A stretch of 64,000 nucleotides of DNA from Muribaculaceae bacterium (GTDB lineage Bacteria > Bacillota > Clostridia > Lachnospirales > Lachnospiraceae): assembly GCA_023666425.1 (NCBI GenBank), contig JAMPCA010000006.1, positions 44,411-108,410 of the forward strand, in the 5' to 3' direction. The position numbers were made by a program, and so were the translations under genes. The notes beneath the pieces were generated by a model. The model made no database searches. It saw only the letters and a program-made list of their open reading frames with translations, and was not told where the DNA came from. Positions 43,186-51,392 of the stretch are shown here, one piece after another (position 1 is the first letter of the stretch; every line of letters starts with the position of its first letter).

Positions 43186-44031
43186 CTATTTTAGAATCTT
43201 AAGAAGCGCCCCCGCCGCTTCCTCCACAGTAGTCGCATCCACCCCGACCGGCAATCCCCTCTCCTTAAGCTCATGCATGAGATACGTCACCTGCGGAGCC
43301 GCAAGCCCCACCGCTTCCAGCTCCCGGTAATGCGGAAACACCTCCTTCGGCGTCCCGTCCAGCATGATTTCGCCACGGTTTAACACAATCAGGCGGTCTA
43401 CATATTTCGCCACATCCTCCATGCTGTGGGACACGAGCAAAATCGTGATCCCCAGCTCCCGGTGCATATTCGCCACAAGCCCCAGGATTTCGTCCCTGCC
43501 CGCCGGATCTAAGCCCGCCGTGGGCTCGTCCAGTATCAGCACGTCCGGCTTCATCGCCAGCACGCCCGCGATAGCCACCCGGCGCTTCTGCCCGCCGGAC
43601 AGATCAAAGGGAGGCTGGTAATACAGCTCCTCCGGCAGCCCCACGCTCCGCAGCGCCTCAAAGGCACGGAGCTCCACCGTCTTCCGGTCAAGCCCCAGAT
43701 TTTTGGGGCCAAAGCACACATCCTCAAAATTCGTAGTCTCAAAAAGCTGGTGATCCGGGTACTGAAACACCAGCCCGACCTTGCTGCGCAGGGCGCGCAT
43801 ATCGTAATCCTCCTCGTAGATATCCCGGCCATCCACATAGATCCCCCCGGAAGTCGCTTTTAAAAGACCGTTCATCAGCTGCATGAGGGTGGATTTCCCG
43901 GAACCGGTGTGCCCGATCACCCCGATAAACTGTCCGTCCAGAATCTCCAGCTCAATATCCTTTAACGCCTGAATCTGATAGGCGGTTCCCTCTCCATAAC
44001 AGTAATTTACTTTATTTAACAGGATCGACAT
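43186..44031 (-). CDS. ecfA2: ECF transporter ATPase EcfA2
   Basis: The 281-aa ABC ATPase has Walker A GHTGSGKSTLMQLMNG, Q-loop VGLVFQYPDHQLFETTNFED, signature DLSGGQKRRVAIAGVLAMKP, Walker B VLILDEPTAGLD and H-loop VSHSMED. The LFETT after the Q-loop marks the EcfA2 type. One base separates it from the ecfA1 stop. Confidence 0.95.
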   Translation of the reverse strand: MSILLNKVNYCYGEGTAYQIQALKDIELEILDGQFIGVIGHTGSGKSTLMQLMNGLLKATSGGIYVDGRDIYEEDYDMRALRSKVGLVFQYPDHQLFETTNFEDVCFGPKNLGLDRKTVELRAFEALRSVGLPEELYYQPPFDLSGGQKRRVAIAGVLAMKPDVLILDEPTAGLDPAGRDEILGLVANMHRELGITILLVSHSMEDVAKYVDRLIVLNRGEIMLDGTPKEVFPHYRELEAVGLAAPQVTYLMHELKERGLPVGVDATTVEEAAGALLKILK

Positions 44032-44032
44032 A

Positions 44033-44905
44033 TCACTTCAAAGCTCCCTTCCCCTGCGCCAGCTGTACGATATGCTCCACGAGCTCTTCCCTTGTCAGAA
44101 TCCCCGCGGGAAGCGCAAGCCCTCCCCTGCGCAGCGCATCCGCCACCAGCGTCATCTGCGGCACGTCCAGCCGGTGAGCCCTGAGTTCGTCCACCCGGGA
44201 AAAAATCTGTCTGGGCGTTCCGCTCATAAGAATCTTCCCCTTCTCCATGACATAGACATAATCCGCCCCCACCACCTCTTCCATATAGTGGGTGATCAGC
44301 ACAATGGTAACGCCCTTCTTTTTGTTCAGCTCGTGAGCCACCGCAATGACCTCCCTGCGGCCGTTGGGATCCAGCATGGCGGTAGGCTCGTCAAACACGA
44401 TGCACTTGGGCTCCATCGCCACCACTCCCGCGATGGCCACGCGCTGCTTCTGCCCTCCCGACAGCTTGTTCGGGGAATGGCTGCGGTATTTCGTCATGCC
44501 CACTGCGGCGAGGCTGTTCTTCACCCGCTCCCAGATTTCGTCCGTGGGAACGCCGATATTCTCCGGGCCAAAGCCCACATCCTCCTCCACCACGCTGGCG
44601 ACAATCTGGTTGTCCGGGTTCTGGAACACCATTCCGGCGGTCTTGCGCACCGGAATCACATTCTCCTCCTTCTCCACGTCCATATTGTCCACCCAGAGGC
44701 TTCCCTCCGTGGGCGCCAGCAGGGCGTTGATATGCTTTGCAAGCGTGGATTTGCCGGAGCCGTTATGTCCGAGAATCGCGATGAACTGCCCCGCCTCCAC
44801 CTCGAGATCTATGTGATCCAGCGCCGTCGTGACAGACTCCACGTTGCCCTCCTCATCTCTGCGGATGAACTCGTGGACTAATTGACTTGATTTGATAATA
44901 CCCAT
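44033..44905 (-). CDS. ecfA1: ECF transporter ATPase EcfA1
   Basis: The 290-aa ATPase has Walker A GHNGSGKSTLAKHINALL, Q-loop VFQNPDNQIVASVVEEDVGF, signature KLSGGQKQRVAIAGVVAMEP, Walker B IVFDEPTAMLDP and H-loop ITHYMEE. The sequence QIVASVVEEDVGFGPENIGV identifies EcfA1. It forms the heterodimer with EcfA2; the start lies one base after the trmL stop. Confidence 0.95.
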   Translation of the reverse strand: MGIIKSSQLVHEFIRRDEEGNVESVTTALDHIDLEVEAGQFIAILGHNGSGKSTLAKHINALLAPTEGSLWVDNMDVEKEENVIPVRKTAGMVFQNPDNQIVASVVEEDVGFGPENIGVPTDEIWERVKNSLAAVGMTKYRSHSPNKLSGGQKQRVAIAGVVAMEPKCIVFDEPTAMLDPNGRREVIAVAHELNKKKGVTIVLITHYMEEVVGADYVYVMEKGKILMSGTPRQIFSRVDELRAHRLDVPQMTLVADALRRGGLALPAGILTREELVEHIVQLAQGKGALK

Positions 44906-44906
44906 T

Positions 44907-45407
44907 TCACTCGTCCCAATTCAATCTGTGTAAATTTCCTTCCAGCTTCATATGGTCAAACTGATTCTGCCGAAGCGCCTCGTAGAGCATGACCGCAACG
45001 GAATTCGCCAGATTTAAGGAGCGCGTCTCCCCAAGCATCGGGATCCGCAGGCAGGCCTCTTTGTGCTCCTTTAACAGCTCCTCCGGCAGACCCGCGCTCT
45101 CCTTGCCGAACACCAGATAATCCTCCGGCAGAAATTCCGCCCCGCTGTAAAGCCTGCGTCCCTTCGTCGTGGCAAAGAACAGCCTTGCCCCGGGATTGCG
45201 CGCCGCAAAATCCTGCCAGTTTACATAGGTGCGCACGTCCAGTTCCTTCCAGTAATCCATCCCGGCCCGTTTCAACTGTTTTTCTGAAAGGGAAAAGCCC
45301 AGCGGTTCAATGAGATGTAACGTCGTCCCGGTCGCCACGCAGGTGCGGCCGATATTTCCGGTATTGGAGGGAATCTCCGGCTCGTACAATACAATGTGAA
45401 AACCCAT
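44907..45407 (-). CDS. trmL: tRNA (cytidine/uridine-34 2'-O)-methyltransferase
   Basis: The 166-aa SPOUT methyltransferase shows HIVLYEPEIPSNTGNIGRTC, LHLIEPLGFSL, YLVFGKESAGLPEELL and CLRIPMLGETRSLNLANSVA, the trefoil-knot SAM site. It methylates the wobble ribose of certain leucine tRNAs. The start is two bases past the aminotransferase stop. Confidence 0.93.
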   Translation of the reverse strand: MGFHIVLYEPEIPSNTGNIGRTCVATGTTLHLIEPLGFSLSEKQLKRAGMDYWKELDVRTYVNWQDFAARNPGARLFFATTKGRRLYSGAEFLPEDYLVFGKESAGLPEELLKEHKEACLRIPMLGETRSLNLANSVAVMLYEALRQNQFDHMKLEGNLHRLNWDE

Positions 45408-45409
45408 GA

Positions 45410-46591
45410 CTACTGTTCTTCCTCCTGGCCGTCCCTAAGCCGGCCGATGAAGCGCTCCACCCGTCCGAGCGCCTCCTTTAAATCCTCCAGCGAATAGGCG
45501 TAGGATATGCGGATAAATCCCTCTCCGCAGGCTCCAAATGCCGTGCCCGGCACCACCGCCACTTTCTCCTCCTGCAAAAGCCCCGTCGCAAATGCATCGC
45601 TTGTCATGCCGAATTCCCTGATGCAGGGAAAGGCATAGAACGCGCCGAACGGCTCAAAGCAGGAAAGTCCCATCTCCTGAAACCGCCGGAGCACATAACG
45701 GCGGCGGCCATTGTATTCTTCCCGCATCACCGCCACGTCCCCGTCGCCGTTGCGCATGGCCTCCACCGCCGCATACTGGCTGGTCGTGGGCGCACACATA
45801 ATCGCAAACTGGTGGATTTTGAGCATCTGCTCAATGATCCGTTCCGGGCCGCAGGCATAGCCGAGCCGCCAGCCCGTCATCGCGTGGGACTTGGAAAAGC
45901 CGTTGATCACAACCGTGCGCTCCTTCATCCCCGGCAGGGACGCAATGGAGACATGCTTATCCAGATAGGTGAGCTCGGAGTAGATCTCGTCGCTCAGCAC
46001 AAACAGATCGTATTTTTCCACAAGCGCCGCAATCCCCTCCAGATCCTTCTTCTCCATAATGGCGCCGGTGGGATTGTTCGGGAACGGAAGCACCAGAAGC
46101 TTGGTTCTCGGCGTAACCGCGGCCTCCAGCTCCTCCGGCGTCAGGCGGAAATCATTCTCCGCCTTAAGCTCAATGATCACCGGAGTGCCGTTTGCCAGCA
46201 CACAACAGGGCACATAGGACACATAGCTCGGCTGGGGAATCAGCACCTCATCCCCGGGATCAAGCATGGTGCGCATCGCAACGTCGATCGCCTCGCTGCC
46301 GCCCACCGTGACAAAAAGCTCTTTGTTATAGTCATAGTCCAGGCCGTATCTGCGCTTCTGGAAGCGCGCAATCTCGACTTTAAGCTCCTTTAAGCCTGCG
46401 TTGGAGGTATAAAAGGTACGTCCCTTAACCAGAGAATAGGTGCCCTCCTCCCGGATATGCCAGGGCGTATCAAAATCCGGCTCCCCGACGCCGAGGGAGA
46501 TTGCATCCTTCATCTCACTGACAATATCAAAAAACTTTCGAATCCCGGAGGGCTCTATCGTTACAATCGTTTTTGACAATGGATCTCTCAT
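45410..46591 (-). CDS. PLP-dependent class I/II aminotransferase
   Basis: The 393-aa enzyme has LGVGEPDFDTPWHI near the N-terminus, PQPSYVSYVPCC, FPNNPTGAIM, DEIYSELTY and the PLP lysine in NGFSKSHAMTGWRLGYACGP. This is fold-type I, aspartate/aromatic (PatA-like) branch. The ATG shares one base with the stop of the Lrp gene just upstream (TAATG), so the regulator and enzyme are made together; a role in branched-chain or aromatic amino-acid turnover is possible. Confidence 0.93.
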   Translation of the reverse strand: MRDPLSKTIVTIEPSGIRKFFDIVSEMKDAISLGVGEPDFDTPWHIREEGTYSLVKGRTFYTSNAGLKELKVEIARFQKRRYGLDYDYNKELFVTVGGSEAIDVAMRTMLDPGDEVLIPQPSYVSYVPCCVLANGTPVIIELKAENDFRLTPEELEAAVTPRTKLLVLPFPNNPTGAIMEKKDLEGIAALVEKYDLFVLSDEIYSELTYLDKHVSIASLPGMKERTVVINGFSKSHAMTGWRLGYACGPERIIEQMLKIHQFAIMCAPTTSQYAAVEAMRNGDGDVAVMREEYNGRRRYVLRRFQEMGLSCFEPFGAFYAFPCIREFGMTSDAFATGLLQEEKVAVVPGTAFGACGEGFIRISYAYSLEDLKEALGRVERFIGRLRDGQEEEQ

Positions 46592-47073
46592 TACGCCATC
46601 ATAATCCTTTCATCCTTTGCGGGCGCGGCCATGACCGTGCCGTGATCCTTGTACTTTTTCAAAATAAAATTCGTCTTGGTGCTCAGTACCTGATCCAGAG
46701 CGGAGAGCTTGTCGGAGACAAACTGGGAAATTTCCCGCAGGGTCTGCCCCTCCAGCGTCACCATCAGATCGAAACCGCCGGAGATCAGATACACCGAGTT
46801 GACCTCCGGGTAGTTGTAGATGTGTTCCGCCACCTTGTCAAACCCCATGCCTCTCTGGGGTGTGACCCGCACCTCTATCAGGGCGGTCACCTTCTCCACC
46901 CCCGCCTTATCCCAGTCGATCAGCGTGTGATAGCCGCAGATGATCCCCTCCTGCTCCATGGCTTCCAGCTCATTCATCACCGCCGCCTCGTCCATGTCCA
47001 GCATCGCAGAAAGCTCCGGGAGTCCGATCCGGCTGTTCTTCTCTATGTAGGACAAAATTTTTTCTCTCATCAT
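46591..47073 (-). CDS. Lrp/AsnC-family regulator
   Basis: The 160-aa protein has a winged helix (ILSYIEKNSRIGLPELSAML then DMDEAAVMNELEAMEQEGII) and the RAM ligand-binding domain (VTALIEVRVTPQRGMGFDKV, VNSVYLISGGFDLMVTLEG). It probably senses an amino acid and controls the neighbouring aminotransferase. A C-terminal tail (KDERIMMA) extends past the usual fold. Confidence 0.92.
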   Translation of the reverse strand: MMREKILSYIEKNSRIGLPELSAMLDMDEAAVMNELEAMEQEGIICGYHTLIDWDKAGVEKVTALIEVRVTPQRGMGFDKVAEHIYNYPEVNSVYLISGGFDLMVTLEGQTLREISQFVSDKLSALDQVLSTKTNFILKKYKDHGTVMAAPAKDERIMMA

Positions 47074-47076
47074 GCA

Positions 47077-48051
47077 TCAGCTCCTTATGATTTTATACAG
47101 CTCATCCGTCTGCGCCGTCTCCAGAAAGCGCCGCTCCTCCTCACAGAGAAGTACCCGCTCATTTCCCTCCGTGATCCTTCCAATCACCGTTGCATCATAG
47201 CCCGCACGGCGGATTTCTGCCGCGAGTGCGTTGCCGTCTTCCGCCGCGATCAGCAGACTTCCGGTGGACAAAAGCTTGTAGGGATTCAGCTGGAAAAACT
47301 CGCAGATTTCGACCGTCTCCTGGCGAATGGGAATTTGTTTCAGATCCACTTCCAGTCCGACGTGGAAACGCTGCCCCAGCTCCCAGAGCGCGCCGTAAAT
47401 CCCGCCCTCCGAAATGTCGTGCATTGCCGCGCCCGCCTCTGTTGCGGCCGCCGCCTCACAGCGCACCGACAAAGCTTTCTCCGGCAGCACAGCTCTGTCG
47501 AGAAAAGGCTGTGTGTAGCGGCTCCGCAGATCCTCCTGCCTCTCCTTCGCAAGAACTGCCGCGCCCGCCGTGCCGATGCGCCCCGTCACCAGAATGTCCA
47601 TGCCCGGGCGCGCCTCCCCACAGACAGCTCCTGCGGGGCGCGTGCCAAATGCCGTGACGGAAAGCACCGGCTCTGTGACCGTCCTCGTCACTTCGGTGTG
47701 CCCGCCCAGCACCTGCATGTGTTCTGCGACGCAGATTGCCTCGACGCCGCACATCATATCCCGCAGCCTCTGTTCGTCAGAGGCGGTGGGAAGGAGCAGG
47801 CTCACCAGAATCCCCAGCGGCTGTGCGCCGCCGCAGGCAACGCTGTTGCAGGCCGTATAGACCGTGACCGGCACGAGCAGACCGGCAGCGGCCGGCATGG
47901 AGGCCATCGCGCAGACTACCTCTCCCTTCGCCTGAAAGACCGCGTTGTCCTGCCCGGCCGCAGGCCCGGCCAGCACCTCATCCCTCTTCGTATGCAATTG
48001 CTTTAAAACCGAGCGTCCCAGCACTGTCCCGGAAAGCTTTCCTGCTTTCAT
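47077..48051 (-). CDS. AIR synthase-related (HypE/PurM-like) protein
   Basis: ATG 48051 lies seven bases after the VanW stop and gives 324 aa; a longer upstream frame is only the shadow of the repetitive VanW tail. The protein has MKAGKLSGTVLGRSVLKQLH, QVLGGHTEVTRTV, ILVTGRIGTAGAAVLAKERQ and MHDISEGGIYGALWELGQRF, the PurM fold shared by AIR synthase and the hydrogenase factor HypE. It lacks hydrogenase neighbours. An ATP-dependent amidation or dehydration chemistry is likely, but the substrate is unknown. Confidence 0.85.
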   Translation of the reverse strand: MKAGKLSGTVLGRSVLKQLHTKRDEVLAGPAAGQDNAVFQAKGEVVCAMASMPAAAGLLVPVTVYTACNSVACGGAQPLGILVSLLLPTASDEQRLRDMMCGVEAICVAEHMQVLGGHTEVTRTVTEPVLSVTAFGTRPAGAVCGEARPGMDILVTGRIGTAGAAVLAKERQEDLRSRYTQPFLDRAVLPEKALSVRCEAAAATEAGAAMHDISEGGIYGALWELGQRFHVGLEVDLKQIPIRQETVEICEFFQLNPYKLLSTGSLLIAAEDGNALAAEIRRAGYDATVIGRITEGNERVLLCEEERRFLETAQTDELYKIIRS

Positions 48052-48058
48052 ACTGCCA

Positions 48059-49696
48059 TCATTCCCCGCTGTCAGAATCCTCTCCGTCCTCTCCGCCGTT
48101 TCCTTCATCGGGATCCGGCTTGTCGTCCGTCTCGTCCGGTTTCTTATCGTCCTTCTTGTCGTCGTCCGTCTTATCGTCTTTCTTGTCGTCGTCCTTCTTG
48201 TCGTCGTCCTCTTTGTCTTCCTTATCCTTGTCCGCAATCTCCTTTTTGATCGCAGAGATGGCAGCTTTGACCGTCCCCTCATCGCCGCTGTCCGCCGCCG
48301 CCTTAAGCGCCGCAAGCTGCTCGCCGGACAGGCCGTTTGTACCGATGGTGATGATCTTCGGAGAGGACTGGTAACTGCTCTTGTTGAACAGTTCACGGCT
48401 CTCCTCCTGCCCGTCTACCGTGACCACCTTCCAGAGCTGTGCCGTACAGCCCACATGGGCGGACTGCTCCACGTTCCAGTAACCTAATGGCTGACTGGAA
48501 TCCAGATTAAATTCAAGCTCCGGATCCGCCACTGTCAGCGTCTCGCTCACAAAGCTGATCTCCCGGTTGGAGGGACGCGTCTCCTTGCCGAAGATGTTAA
48601 AGTACAGGATACCGCCGCTGCAATATCCCTCGATATATATAGGCGTGTCATAGTTGTTCTTAAAATGCAGATCCTTGTAATCTCCCGCGATGGCCGCATC
48701 CATGGAGGGCTTCACATAGGACACCTGCATGGAATGGTTAAAGCGCATCGTGATATCCAGCTCCGCGCGTATGGCCGCATTGTAGAGCGTCGTGGCCACC
48801 TGACAGATGCCCCCGCCAAAGGACTCCACCGTCGTCCCGTTCTGGTAAGCGCCCGCCAGCTCATAACCGTTCTCCTGTGTGAAGGGACTTACCGTCGGGC
48901 GAAGCTCAAACTCCTCCCCCGGATAGAGGATCGTCCCGTTGATCTTGCTCGTGCCCGTCGTGACATTTTTTGCCCTGCCCGCGCTGGACGAGCTAAAATT
49001 CGTGCTAAAGCCGCCCAAGAGATCCTTCACCTGCTCCAGCTCTTCCCTGCTGCCCCTCGGCTCCACGACCGCGCTCACCAGTGTGATCTCGTTGTCCGTG
49101 CCGTCCCAGCCGCTGGCCAGAAAGTCATTGATCGCATACACCGACTCTACGATATCTACTTCGATGCCCTCCTTGCCGGGCACAAAGCGGAACTCGCCGT
49201 CCTCCCGCACTAAAGAATTATCCACCGCCTCAATGCTGAGCTTACCGGAATTCTTGTAAAGCTTCTGGGCGGTTGCCTGCTTATCCACAGACAGATTCAT
49301 ATCCAAAACCAGCGGTTCTTTCTTTAAATCCTCCGTCACTTTGTAGCGGTTGATCAGGCTCCCTGCACGCCCCGCATTCAACGCGGTGGCGACCGCCTCC
49401 TCCGCGTCCGCCGACACACCCATATCCTCCGCAGTCATCTCGATCGAGCCGTTCTCACCGCTTAAGGTAAAGGTGGTGCTCAAAAGTCCGTTCACATACA
49501 CCTCCACCGCCGAGCGCGCCTGCTGCTCATTCATTCCGCTCACATTGACATTGCCGATATAGACTCCCTCTAAAATGTGGATATCCTCCCCGGCCGCCGG
49601 ATTCTCTTCGGCCTTCACCGGATTCCCCCCGGCAAACAGCACCGCCGCCGCAAGGGTCATCGTCGCTAAAGCTCCTAAAATTCTTTCTTTCTTCAT
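48059..49696 (-). CDS. VanW-family secreted protein with acidic-lysine repeat tail
   Basis: ATG 49696 follows AGAGGAAAATT. The 545-aa protein has a signal peptide (LFAGGNPVKAEE), two peptidoglycan-binding-4-like domains (YIGNVNVSGMNEQQARSAVE; VSADAEEAVATALNAGRAGS), the VanW domain (TSKINGTILYPGEEF, GGGICQVATTLYNAAIRAEL, MRFNHSMQVSYVKPSMDAAI) and a C-terminal low-complexity tail of repeated DKKDD units ending SDSGE. The VanW family is linked to cell wall but its reaction is unknown. The tail may bind cations or act as a wall spacer. Confidence 0.9.
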   Translation of the reverse strand: MKKERILGALATMTLAAAVLFAGGNPVKAEENPAAGEDIHILEGVYIGNVNVSGMNEQQARSAVEVYVNGLLSTTFTLSGENGSIEMTAEDMGVSADAEEAVATALNAGRAGSLINRYKVTEDLKKEPLVLDMNLSVDKQATAQKLYKNSGKLSIEAVDNSLVREDGEFRFVPGKEGIEVDIVESVYAINDFLASGWDGTDNEITLVSAVVEPRGSREELEQVKDLLGGFSTNFSSSSAGRAKNVTTGTSKINGTILYPGEEFELRPTVSPFTQENGYELAGAYQNGTTVESFGGGICQVATTLYNAAIRAELDITMRFNHSMQVSYVKPSMDAAIAGDYKDLHFKNNYDTPIYIEGYCSGGILYFNIFGKETRPSNREISFVSETLTVADPELEFNLDSSQPLGYWNVEQSAHVGCTAQLWKVVTVDGQEESRELFNKSSYQSSPKIITIGTNGLSGEQLAALKAAADSGDEGTVKAAISAIKKEIADKDKEDKEDDDKKDDDKKDDKTDDDKKDDKKPDETDDKPDPDEGNGGEDGEDSDSGE

Positions 49697-49778
49697 AATT
49701 TTCCTCTGAATTCTCAACCTTGTTTGCTTGTGTTTGATTACTTATTGTAACACAAAGTCTTAGTTTTTCAAGTCAAAA

Positions 49779-49889
49779 TTATACGAACAGTCCCGCGACC
49801 ACTGTCGTGACGACCATCGCGCCGATGAGAATGAGCGCAATGAGCGCGATCCTTTGTTTTTTCTTTTTTGAGCCATTAAAATTGTACAC
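49779..49889 (-). CDS. 36-aa single-span membrane protein
   Basis: A GTG at 49889 preceded by AGAGGTGAACAGG starts a 36-codon frame ending TAA at 49781-49779. It encodes a basic N-terminus (FNGSKKKKQR) followed by one helix (IALIALILIGAMVVTTVVAG) and LFV. The ribosome site, the K/R cap and the hydrophobic segment argue for a real gene. It is divergent from the membrane-anchored gene at 50000. Family unknown; a minimal membrane peptide or regulator is possible. Confidence 0.6.
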   Translation of the reverse strand: MYNFNGSKKKKQRIALIALILIGAMVVTTVVAGLFV

Positions 49890-49999
49890 CCCTGTTCACC
49901 TCTTTTCAAAAATGCGTTATAATCATACTGTTCCCTGCAAGGCTCCCGATGAGAGCAATGCAGAACATACCCCTGTAAATTACCGGAAAGGAAAAAAAT

Positions 50000-50596
50000 A
50001 TGTTTCCCATTTTTACTGTCTTTTTCATATTTATAATTGTGCTGAATATCTCTCTGCGCCGACTGAACCGGACGCAGACGGACGACGGGCACCGCTTCTG
50101 GGAGCGGGAGATTGCGGCAAACAATACCCGCAGGCAGGACATCAGCGCACTGGACTATATTAGCATACCTCTGGAAAAAATTCCACAAAACCTTCACACG
50201 GCTTCGGAGCAGGAGCTGGTGGCTCTCGCCTCTGAAAAGCTCTTAAATCTGGCAGACCAGACGAACACCGATCTGAAACTCAAGTACGGCGTTGCCAATC
50301 TCGACGCCTTAAGCAAATGCGACGCGAACTTCACACGCTTCGTCGCCGTGCTTCCGGTATATGCCGAAGAGCTTATAGACGCGGGGCAGGAGGCCGCCGC
50401 CAGAGAGCTCTTGGAATTCGCCGTGGAATGCCGGGCGGATTCCTCCAAAATCTTTGCCATGCTCTCAAAGCTGTACCGGGACGCCGGGGATACCGATAAG
50501 CAAAACGCCCTTCTTAAAACCGCCAGAACCTACGACTCCCTCTCCGGGCGCATCATCGTGCAGACCCTCGAAAAAATGGACGAGGCGGACGGCTAA
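50000..50596 (+). CDS. Membrane-anchored protein of unknown function
   Basis: The 198-aa protein (GGAAAGGAAAAAAAT upstream) has an N-terminal helix (FPIFTVFFIFIIVLNISLRR) and a soluble part that begins RRLNRTQTDDGHRFWERE and continues with helices suited to a TPR-like fold (ELIDAGQEAAARELLEFAVE; IFAMLSKLYRDAGDTDKQNA). The repeats recall TPR domains involved in protein contacts. I do not recognise a named family. Confidence 0.7.
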   Translation: MFPIFTVFFIFIIVLNISLRRLNRTQTDDGHRFWEREIAANNTRRQDISALDYISIPLEKIPQNLHTASEQELVALASEKLLNLADQTNTDLKLKYGVANLDALSKCDANFTRFVAVLPVYAEELIDAGQEAAARELLEFAVECRADSSKIFAMLSKLYRDAGDTDKQNALLKTARTYDSLSGRIIVQTLEKMDEADG

Positions 50597-50690
50597 GACC
50601 ATCGCAGGGGGCGGGCTTTGCAACGCATGGCGCATACGTCCGGCTCTGCCGTGGGCGGCCGCCCGCGGCAAAGCCGGGCGGTGCGGCGTA

Positions 50691-51392
50691 CTATGCCCGC
50701 CCGTAAACACTGTAGTATTTTTCCTGCAGCCGGGACGCCTCACTTTTACTCAGCGTCTCCCAGCAGATCTCGTCCGCAATCCGGTGCCTCTCCCTGAACT
50801 CCACAAGTCTTTCTATCTGCCGGGGCGTGGCCGGAACCTGCTTCTTCGTGTGGAAGACAAGCGTTTTCGGCACAAGCAGCTCCGGCGCTTTTTCCACGGC
50901 GAGCGGATACAGCAGCTCAAAAATCTGCTGGGTTTCCTTCGCGTCCTCCAGCGCACGGTGAGCGTTCGCCCTCGGAATCTGAAAGTATTCGCACAGACTC
51001 TCCAGCTTTTTCGACTGCTCCGGCGGCAAAAGTGTCCGCGCCATCCGCAGAGTGTCGATAGCCGCAAGCTCCAGCTTTATCCCGTGATTGACCGCCCACT
51101 GCTTCAAAAATCTGTAATCAAAGCTGACGTTGTGTCCGACCAGCACGTCCCCGCCGATCATCTCCAGCAGCCGGGAAACCGCCGCATCCTCCTCCTCTCC
51201 GACGGCCGCCATCTCATCCGTGATCCCCGTCAGCCCGGAGATTTCCTGCGGAACCGGCCGCCGGGGGTTCACAATCGTCCCATAGCTGTCCACGATTTCT
51301 CCCCCGCGCACCCTGATGGCTCCAATCTCTATAATTTTGTCTGTCTTTACCGAAAGCCCCGTCATCTCCAGGTCAATTACTGTATAATCCAA
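50691..51392 (-). CDS. DEDDh 3'-5' exonuclease (DnaQ-like)
   Basis: The TTG at 51392 gives MDYTVIDLEMTGLSVKTDKI with the first motif DxE; AGAGGATGAATT precedes it and the gene overlaps the stop of the ASKHA gene by 20 bases. Motif II is VGHNVSFDYRFL and motif III HRALEDAKET (DEDDh). The 233-aa enzyme resembles the polymerase III epsilon proofreading domain, with an extra C-terminal 50 residues of unknown role. It could be a proofreading, RNase T-like or repair nuclease. Confidence 0.88.
   Translation of the reverse strand: MDYTVIDLEMTGLSVKTDKIIEIGAIRVRGGEIVDSYGTIVNPRRPVPQEISGLTGITDEMAAVGEEEDAAVSRLLEMIGGDVLVGHNVSFDYRFLKQWAVNHGIKLELAAIDTLRMARTLLPPEQSKKLESLCEYFQIPRANAHRALEDAKETQQIFELLYPLAVEKAPELLVPKTLVFHTKKQVPATPRQIERLVEFRERHRIADEICWETLSKSEASRLQEKYYSVYGRA

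Noticed and set aside
48052..48396. N-terminal extension of the AIR synthase-like frame, rich in Arg, Thr and Lys
   Set aside because: It is the out-of-frame reading of the DKKDD repeats of the VanW gene; the real start is ATG 48051.
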